The notes below the pieces were generated by a model. The model saw only the letters and a list, made by a program, of their open reading frames with translations, made no database searches and was not told where the DNA came from. The translations under genes and the position numbers were made by a program. A stretch of 20,181 bases of DNA from positions 22,293 through 42,473 of the forward strand of contig JAPOYU010000066.1 of assembly GCA_026706395.1 (NCBI GenBank). Reading direction: 5' to 3'. Shown here one piece after another: positions 14,947 through 20,181 of the stretch. Every line of letters starts with the position of its first letter. Position 1 is the stretch's first letter. Source of the DNA: Chloroflexota bacterium. GTDB taxonomy: Bacteria; Chloroflexota; Anaerolineae; Aggregatilineales; Phototrophicaceae.

Positions 14947-16041
14947 TCATTCAGCCGGCTGCTTGTATCGGTCGCCGATCGATTCAACATCATCCATCAG
15001 TTGGTTGAACTGTTCGAGGTTGAGCTGCTGCTTGGCATCGGACATGGCCACGTCCGGATTGGGATGGACCTCCACCATCAAGCCATCGGCGCCGCTCACT
15101 CGGGCCACTCGACCGAGCGGATTGGCGATATCGCGCCGGCCGGCGGAGTGGGAGATATCCACGATGATCGGCAGATGCGTCTCTTGCTTGAGCAGGGGCA
15201 CAGCGCTGATATCGAGGGTATTGCGCGTCCATTCGCTGAAGGTACGGATGCCGCGTTCCATCAGGATGACTTGCTCATTGCCGCTGGCCATGATGTATTC
15301 GGCGGCGTAGATGAACTCCTTGAGGGTCGCGCCGAAGCCGCGCTTGAGCAGGACTGGTTTGCTCTGCTTGCCCAGGGCCCGCAGCAGGAAACTATTTTGC
15401 ATGTTTCGCGCGCCGACCCAGAAGGCGTCCACGTACTCGTCCATCATCGGGATCAGTGACATATCGAGCACTTCGCTGATGACGGCCAAGCCATATTTGT
15501 TGGCGACCTGCCGCGCGATTTTCAAGCCTTCTTCGCCCATGCCCTGGAAGTCGTAGGGCGATGTGCGCGGTTTGTAGCCCATGCCGCGGATCATCTTGAC
15601 GCCGCGCTCGGCCAGCACAGCACCGACCGCGTCCATCTGCTCACGGCTTTCTACCGCGCAAGGCCCGGCGATGATCTCAAAGGAATCGTTGCCAAAGCGC
15701 AAACCGTTATCGAATTCGATAATGGTGTGCTGGTCCGGCCGTTTCCGCTGAACAAGAATGGTCTGCCGCGCATCCTGCTCCTCGAGGCTAAGAGTGGCGC
15801 GGAAAACCTCACTGAACAGCTTGTTGATTGCATCGTTGCTGAAGGGACCTTCGTTGGCAAACTGCAGCGCTGTCAGCATCTCGGCTTCGCGCTGCGGATC
15901 ATAGAACCGCGTGCCCATCTCCTGCTGAACTTTGCCGATTTCCAGCGCGATTGCCGCGCGCTTGTTTAGCAACTCCAGGATCTGCAGGTTGATCGGGTCG
16001 ATCTCGTCCCGCAATTCCTTCAAACGACTTGGTGCTGACAC
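14947..16041 (-). CDS. aroF: Bifunctional chorismate mutase / DAHP synthase (class I-beta)
   Basis: DAHP synthase joins phosphoenolpyruvate and erythrose 4-phosphate in the first step of aromatic biosynthesis. The fused AroQ-type mutase converts chorismate to prephenate, and in Bacillus and Listeria it also acts as the feedback sensor. Seen in 364 residues: mutase domain (1-90) with Arg11, Arg28, Lys37, Asp48, Arg51 and Glu52 in place; a linker to about 118; then the synthase barrel with IAGPCAVES (124-132, metal ligand Cys128), RGMGYKPRTSPYDFQG (152-167), WVGARNMQN (208-216), LLKRGFGAT, MERGIRTF (261-268), VDISHSAGRR (294-303) and LMVEVHPNPD (321-330). Both domains look active. The GTG start has AGGAG 11 bases upstream. 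The Bacillus orthologue is called aroA; aroF is used here for the synthase type. It has its own -10 box and terminator, so it is a single-gene unit. Confidence 0.95.
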   Translation of the reverse strand: MSAPSRLKELRDEIDPINLQILELLNKRAAIALEIGKVQQEMGTRFYDPQREAEMLTALQFANEGPFSNDAINKLFSEVFRATLSLEEQDARQTILVQRKRPDQHTIIEFDNGLRFGNDSFEIIAGPCAVESREQMDAVGAVLAERGVKMIRGMGYKPRTSPYDFQGMGEEGLKIARQVANKYGLAVISEVLDMSLIPMMDEYVDAFWVGARNMQNSFLLRALGKQSKPVLLKRGFGATLKEFIYAAEYIMASGNEQVILMERGIRTFSEWTRNTLDISAVPLLKQETHLPIIVDISHSAGRRDIANPLGRVARVSGADGLMVEVHPNPDVAMSDAKQQLNLEQFNQLMDDVESIGDRYKQPAE

Positions 16042-16085
16042 GGCTTCTGTACTCCTGATCTGGTACTAGTTTCCTCGTGAAGGGT

Positions 16086-16091
16086 ATTATA
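16086..16091 (-). promoter_or_regulatory. -10 box of the chorismate mutase/DAHP synthase gene
   Basis: A perfect TATAAT on the minus strand. Transcription would begin near 16079, about 38 nt before the GTG at 16041. The -35 region is poor. The leader is too short for an attenuator or T-box. Confidence 0.45.
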
Positions 16092-16169
16092 CACAGCTAT
16101 CGCCAAAAGGCATGGCTGGATTTCCCAAGGCAATTGCAGGTCGTAGACTTGCGGACAGAAGGGCTGTCG

Positions 16170-17276
16170 ATGATCACAGGTGTAAAAGGACTGGACCTGA
16201 CGCGGGCCTTCTTCAATGAAGTGGTGCAGCCCATCGTCTCGCGGCGGTTTCCAGGGCTTCGTTACAGCGCCGCTCTGTTGGGCAGCGGCTCGGAAGTGCT
16301 GGGCTATGACGACGCCGTCTCAACTGATCATCATTGGGGACCGCGGGCCATGCTCTTCCTCGCGCCGGTGGATCACCGCGCCTGCGCCGACCAGCTTCAT
16401 GACGCTCTCGCGGCGGAATTGCCCTATCGCTTCATGGGCTACTCGACAAATTACAGCGCGCCAAAAATCGGCGACGGTGATCATGGCACACGTTTATTGG
16501 AGGAGATCAGCATTGGGGTAGTTAATCACCGTGTCGAGATTCTGACGCTTGACGGCTACCTGCGCGGCTATCTCGGCATCACCGCTGAGCAGACGCTAAG
16601 CGCGGCGGATTGGCTGAGTATTCAACAGCAGAAGCTTCTCAGTTTCACGAGCGGCGAAGTTTTCCACGATGAGCTTGGGCTGCAAAACATCCGCGACAGA
16701 TTCTCTTATTACCCGCGTGATGTTTGGCACTACCTGCTGGCTTGTGGCTGGAGCCGCATCGGGCAGGATGAGCATCTGGCGCCGCGCGCTGGGGCCGTCG
16801 GCGATGAATTGGGCTCGGCAGTCATCGCCGGTCGACTGACAGGGTCCATCATTTTGCTTTGCTTTCTGTACGAAAGGCGATACGCGCCATATCCCAAGTG
16901 GCTGGGCACAGCCTTTGCCAAGCTAAGCTGCGCCGATGAGCTGGCGCCGATACTGCGGTCCGCGCAGACGGGCGAGACATGGCAGGACCGGGAACGTCAG
17001 CTTTGCAATGCATACGCAGTTCTGAATCGCCTGCACAACGAAAGCGACCTGACCGCGGCAGTGGCGCCGGCGGCGCAAGAATTTCACGAGCGCGGTTTTA
17101 TGGTCAGCAATGCCTGGCGTTACATTGAGCCGCTGCTAGCGGAAATCAAGGATTCGGCGGTGAGGGCGATTGCGGAAAGCTCCTTGATCGGAAGCATTGA
17201 TCTGTTCAGCGACAATACCGATCTGCGCGAGGCGACGCATTTGCGGGGCAAAATCGCGAACTTGTATTCGCTCTAA
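16170..17276 (+). CDS. DUF4037 (nucleotidyltransferase-like) protein
   Basis: A 368-residue cytoplasmic protein that matches the DUF4037 family closely; no function has been proven for it. Seen: GLDLTRAFFNEVVQPIV (7-23); the signature SAALLGSGSEVLGYDDAVSTDHHWGPR (33-59), whose GSGS followed by spaced Asp residues recalls the nucleotidyltransferase fold; NHRVEILTLDGYLRGYLG; WLSIQQQKLLSFTSGEVFHDELG; FSYYPRDVWHYLLACGWSRIGQ; GDELGSAVIAGRL; and ERRYAPYPKWLGTAF. A longer frame begins at a GTG at 16077. The ATG at 16170 is preferred because the homologous sequence begins there, AGAAGG lies seven bases upstream, and the GTG sits beside the opposite-strand promoter. The stop overlaps that of the next, convergent gene. 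Confidence 0.88.
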   Translation: MITGVKGLDLTRAFFNEVVQPIVSRRFPGLRYSAALLGSGSEVLGYDDAVSTDHHWGPRAMLFLAPVDHRACADQLHDALAAELPYRFMGYSTNYSAPKIGDGDHGTRLLEEISIGVVNHRVEILTLDGYLRGYLGITAEQTLSAADWLSIQQQKLLSFTSGEVFHDELGLQNIRDRFSYYPRDVWHYLLACGWSRIGQDEHLAPRAGAVGDELGSAVIAGRLTGSIILLCFLYERRYAPYPKWLGTAFAKLSCADELAPILRSAQTGETWQDRERQLCNAYAVLNRLHNESDLTAAVAPAAQEFHERGFMVSNAWRYIEPLLAEIKDSAVRAIAESSLIGSIDLFSDNTDLREATHLRGKIANLYSL

Positions 17277-18682
17277 GCCGACGAGGCGCGGGCTTGCTCT
17301 CGCGCGGCGACGAAAGCGGCGACCGATCGTCGAACATCTTCCTCGGTGGCAGCCCAGGAACAGACGCTGATTCGGATTACCGGCTCGCCCCGCCATTGGG
17401 ATCCGCCGCACCAGCATTCGCCGCTGGCTTGCAAGCGTTCAAGCGTTTGCGCTGTCAAGTCGGGCGAATCACATGCCACGAGCACTTGATTGAAGACGAC
17501 ATCGTTGAGCACGCGAAAATCATTCATGCGGAGTTCTGCCGCGAATTGCTGCGCGCGCCGACATAATTGCTCGACGAGTTGATCGACCCCGCTGCGACCG
17601 AGGGACTTGAGCGCCGCCCACAATTCGACGCCTCGCGCTCGGCGAGACATCTCCAGCGTGTAAAGCATCCCATCGCGCCCGTCACCGAAATGTATGTAAG
17701 CATCGCTCGCTTGCAAAGCGCTGACCAGGGCGCTGCGATCACGGCAGAGTACGACGCCGCAATCGTAGGGGCTGTTCAGCGTCTTATGCGCATCGACCGA
17801 CCAGGAGTCGGCCAATTCGATGCCTGCGGCGAGGTGCGCCGTCGACCGGCAGGCGCGGGCCCACAAGCCGAACGCGCCGTCGATATGCGCCCAGGCCCCG
17901 GCTGCTTTCGCCGCTTCGCAAAGCGGAACGAAGGGGTCAAATGCGCCGCTATTTACATTGCCGGCCTGCAAAATAAGCAGGGCCGTCTCGTCCAGGGCCG
18001 GCGCCTGACCCGGATCAAAACGACCTTGTTCGTCAACCGGGACAATTTCGATCTGCTCCGCGCCGATGCCGAGGACGGCCAATGCCTTGCGCACGGTGGC
18101 ATGAGCGGCGTCACTCATCACCACGCGTAGCCTCGGCCCGCCGAACAGCCCTTTATCAGTCACATCCCAGCCCAATCGCCGCAGCAGCGCGTTTCGACCC
18201 GCCAGCAGTCCGCAGAGCGTCGCGGTCGATGTGCCGCTGACCAGACCGGCGGCGCTGTCAGCGGGCAAGGCGAAAAGATCAACCAGCCAGCGTTCGCAGA
18301 TCGCTTCCAGCTTGGCGGCGGCAGGCGACATGACTTCGAGCGCGGCGTTTTGATCCCAGAAATCCGCCAGCAGGCGCGCCGCCAAGGCAGCCGGCAGTAC
18401 GCCGCCGTTGACGAAACCGAAATAGCGACCTCCGCCCTGCGCCGTCGTCGCCGGCGACCCCAGCTCATGCAATCGCGTCAAGACCGCCTGCGCCGGCAGC
18501 GGGTCTTCAGGCAAGTCCTCGTCGAAGCCGGCCAGCGCGGTCAGCGCATCGGAAGCGGGAAAGACCGGGCCTTCCCCCAGCGCGTCGTGATACTCACAGC
18601 CGTATTCCACCGCCAGCCGGTAGGCGTCGCGGCTTTCATGCTCAGTGCTTAGCCGATTCCATAGCCCGTTTTCACTTGTCAT
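17273..18682 (-). CDS. PLP-dependent group II amino acid decarboxylase-like protein
   Basis: A 469-residue protein of the aromatic-L-amino-acid / glutamate decarboxylase fold, which removes CO2 from an amino acid using pyridoxal phosphate. Seen (numbering from the ATG at 18682): GRYFGFVNGG (85-94); SGTSTATLCGLLAGRN (149-164), the phosphate-binding loop; SDAAHATVRKA with His194, the ring-stacking residue; HIDGAFGLWA (266-275) with Asp268; SWSVDAHKTLNSPYDCG (293-309) with the cofactor lysine Lys300; and VIRISVCSWAATEEDV near the C-terminus. The substrate cannot be told; a tyrosine, tryptophan or other amino acid is possible, and some relatives are aldolases or deaminases. A TTG at 18709 is an alternative start. 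ATG is preferred, with AGG about eight bases upstream. The gene is convergent with the DUF4037 gene and divergent from the molybdoenzyme gene. Confidence 0.88.
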   Translation of the reverse strand: MTSENGLWNRLSTEHESRDAYRLAVEYGCEYHDALGEGPVFPASDALTALAGFDEDLPEDPLPAQAVLTRLHELGSPATTAQGGGRYFGFVNGGVLPAALAARLLADFWDQNAALEVMSPAAAKLEAICERWLVDLFALPADSAAGLVSGTSTATLCGLLAGRNALLRRLGWDVTDKGLFGGPRLRVVMSDAAHATVRKALAVLGIGAEQIEIVPVDEQGRFDPGQAPALDETALLILQAGNVNSGAFDPFVPLCEAAKAAGAWAHIDGAFGLWARACRSTAHLAAGIELADSWSVDAHKTLNSPYDCGVVLCRDRSALVSALQASDAYIHFGDGRDGMLYTLEMSRRARGVELWAALKSLGRSGVDQLVEQLCRRAQQFAAELRMNDFRVLNDVVFNQVLVACDSPDLTAQTLERLQASGECWCGGSQWRGEPVIRISVCSWAATEEDVRRSVAAFVAAREQARASSA

Positions 18683-18727
18683 AATTCGCCTAATGTCTCC
18701 CAGGCGCAATGCTTTGAAGCAGCCAAT

Positions 18728-18745
18728 TGTAATCCACCTGTAATC
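18728..18745. promoter_or_regulatory. Helically phased direct repeat in a divergent promoter region
   Basis: TGTAATC occurs at 18728-18734 and 18739-18745, eleven bases apart (GATTACA on the other strand). One copy partly overlaps TACAAT, a possible -10 box for the decarboxylase gene. Spacing of about one helical turn is typical of activator sites. Confidence 0.25.
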
Positions 18746-18754
18746 TGATCGAAA

Positions 18755-18783
18755 TAGAAAAGCAAGTAAAGCTCGTTTATAAT
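18755..18783 (+). promoter_or_regulatory. Candidate promoter of the molybdoenzyme gene
   Basis: TAGAAA (18755-18760), a 17-bp spacer and a perfect TATAAT (18778-18783). The predicted start near 18790 gives a leader of about 31 nt with GGAG at 18803-18806. Confidence 0.5.
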
Positions 18784-18820
18784 ATCAGCATCGGAGTTTG
18801 ACGGAGAAACGTACAAGACC

Positions 18821-20181
18821 ATGGATACGATACGAAAACCATCACTTTGGCTTGGCGCGCTGGTCGGTGGTTTACTGACCATGACGCTTATGTCTTTGCT
18901 CTTTCTGGCGGACATGGTCGCCGGCCTGCCTTTTATACCCTTTGATGTCTTCGATTATGTTTCGCGGCAATTGCCCGGCCCGCTTTTGACCTTCGGCATC
19001 GACACGATGGTGGAAATGATAATCACCTTCAATATGGGTGAAACATCCGCCGCCGCCAAGACCGCCGAACAGTTGATGGGCTTGGGCGCATTCTTGCTTT
19101 TGGGCATTGTCGTGACGACGCTGTTCTACGCCGCGCTCAATCGCAGCAAAACCAGCGCCCGCAGCTTGTATCCGGGCCTGCTGCTGGGCTTAGGATTTGC
19201 CGCCGTGATGATGCTGATTTCAACCCAGGTTAATCTGACCGCCACCGCGCCGCCCGTCGTCCAGCTTGTATGGGTGCTGATCGCTTTTCAGCTTTGGGGC
19301 GCCGCCGCCAACTGGATCTACAACGTGCTGGCGCATAGCGACGCCAAGACCAAGATCGATGAAGAGACCGGCGAAACGATCACGGTCGAAGCGCTGGATC
19401 GCCGTCAGTTCATGGTGCGCATCGGCGGGGCCAGCGCGGTCCTGACCGTGATCGGAGCGGGTTTGGGCGCCTTGGTCGGCGGTCAACCGGGCGAGGGTCA
19501 GGTGGTCAATGAACTGCCTTCGAGCGCGGGGGATGGCGAATTGCCCAACATGAACGATGACATGCAGCCGGCGCCGGGCACGCGCCCGGAGTACACGCCG
19601 CTTGACGATCACTATCGCATCGACATCAGTTCGCGGCCGCCCGTGATCGATTCCAACGAATGGCGGCTCGAGGTCACTGGCCTGGTCGATAATCCGGTCA
19701 GCCTGTCACTGCAAGATCTGTATGACAAGTTCGACCGAGTCGATCGTTTCATCACTTTGTCTTGCATCAGCAATCGCATCGGCGGTTCGTTGATCAGCAC
19801 GACAAAATGGTCCGGTTTCCTGGTCAAAGACTTCCTCGAGCTGGTGCAGCCGCAAGAAGACGCCGTCGCGCTCAAGATCACCGGCGCCGACAACTTCGAC
19901 GAATACGTCATGCTCGATCTCATCCGGTCGGACGAGCGCATCATGTTCGCCTACGAATGGGACGATCAGCCTCTAAAGCAGAAGCACGGCTTTCCCCTGC
20001 GCATCTACCTCCCTGATCGCTACGGCATGAAGCAGCCCAAGTGGATCAAGAGCATCGAGTTCGTTGACGCCTGGGCGGAGGGCTACTGGGTGCGGCGCGG
20101 CTGGAGCGTGGACGCTATCGTCAATACCACGTCAGTTGTGGATGCGGTCGCCACCGATGCCATCCTCAAAGACGACCAGGG
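18821..20181 (+). CDS. Membrane-anchored molybdopterin-dependent oxidoreductase, partial (C-terminus beyond window)
   Basis: The 453 visible residues combine a membrane part and a sulfite-oxidase-type molybdopterin domain, which catalyses two-electron redox reactions on the outer side of the membrane. Seen: membrane segments at about 8-30, 86-106, 116-136 and 145-170; a charged loop (172-192); DRRQFMVRIGGASA (193-206), like a twin-arginine motif followed by a fifth hydrophobic stretch (200-221); a linker; then the Mo-cofactor domain from about 258 with YRIDISSRPPVIDSNEWRLEVTGLV, ITLSCISNRIGG (311-322; Cys315 is the expected molybdenum ligand), TKWSGF, FDEYVMLDL, and PLRIYLPDRYGMKQPKWIKSIEF (392-414). 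The substrate is unknown; sulfite or other oxidised sulfur or nitrogen compounds are possible. The reading frame is open at the window end. The ATG at 18821 has GGAG 14 bases upstream, rather far. Confidence 0.88.
   Translation, partial: MDTIRKPSLWLGALVGGLLTMTLMSLLFLADMVAGLPFIPFDVFDYVSRQLPGPLLTFGIDTMVEMIITFNMGETSAAAKTAEQLMGLGAFLLLGIVVTTLFYAALNRSKTSARSLYPGLLLGLGFAAVMMLISTQVNLTATAPPVVQLVWVLIAFQLWGAAANWIYNVLAHSDAKTKIDEETGETITVEALDRRQFMVRIGGASAVLTVIGAGLGALVGGQPGEGQVVNELPSSAGDGELPNMNDDMQPAPGTRPEYTPLDDHYRIDISSRPPVIDSNEWRLEVTGLVDNPVSLSLQDLYDKFDRVDRFITLSCISNRIGGSLISTTKWSGFLVKDFLELVQPQEDAVALKITGADNFDEYVMLDLIRSDERIMFAYEWDDQPLKQKHGFPLRIYLPDRYGMKQPKWIKSIEFVDAWAEGYWVRRGWSVDAIVNTTSVVDAVATDAILKDDQ

Noticed and set aside
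16077..16169. GTG-initiated N-terminal extension of 31 residues on the DUF4037 protein
   Set aside because: Homologous sequence begins at the ATG at 16170, which has a good AGAAGG site, and the GTG lies beside the opposite-strand TATAAT.

Overview
This 20.2 kb window looks like an ordinary stretch of a free-living bacterial chromosome with moderately high GC. The gene repertoire suggests a member of the Chloroflexota: a fused chorismate mutase/DAHP synthase, a CtpE-like P-type ATPase, a small YtxH-like protein, a family-39-type membrane glycosyltransferase, and a membrane-anchored sulfite-oxidase-fold enzyme. That placement is an inference from gene content and style, not from a marker gene. 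Several genes use GTG or TTG starts, and promoters with recognisable housekeeping -10 boxes (TATAAT, TACAAT, TAAAAT) sit upstream of at least seven genes. I see no tRNA, rRNA, transposase, integrase, CRISPR array or phage module.

Layout. Bases 1-3350: a partial arylamine N-acetyltransferase-like gene (-) diverges from a long priA (+). Bases 3380-4306: two small membrane-protein genes (+), followed by about 300 bp without a gene that carries a C/G-rich extragenic repeat. Bases 4307-7570: two tandem paralogous 14-TM drug/H+ antiporter-type MFS transporters (+). Bases 7577-8548: a mannonate-dehydratase (UxuA)-like gene (-), convergent with them by a 6-bp gap. Bases 8631-9620: a secreted multidomain protein (-) combining Excalibur, GmrSD/HNH-type nuclease and SH3-like parts. 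After 352 bp with no gene but with a promoter, a P-type ATPase (+) follows at 9973-12432. Bases 12433-12539 hold a short 9-bp tandem repeat. Bases 12540-16041 on the minus strand hold a DUF5131 (Gp37/Gp68) protein, a glycosyltransferase, a terminator and the chorismate mutase/DAHP synthase. Bases 16170-17276 (+) hold a DUF4037 protein whose stop overlaps the stop of a convergent PLP-dependent decarboxylase (17273-18682, -). Bases 18821-20181 (+) hold a partial membrane-anchored molybdopterin oxidoreductase.

How the genes relate. There is no single pathway here. Most are independent housekeeping or accessory units with their own promoters: replication restart (priA), entry to aromatic amino acid biosynthesis, hexuronate catabolism (uxuA), export (two MFS proteins), cation transport (P-type ATPase), envelope glycosylation, and periplasmic redox chemistry. 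I did not find convincing evidence for a new multi-gene system. The items most worth a second look are the triple winged-helix expansion in PriA, the secreted Excalibur-nuclease-SH3 protein, the internal twin-arginine motif behind four membrane segments in the molybdoenzyme, and the altered cysteine spacing in the DUF5131 protein.
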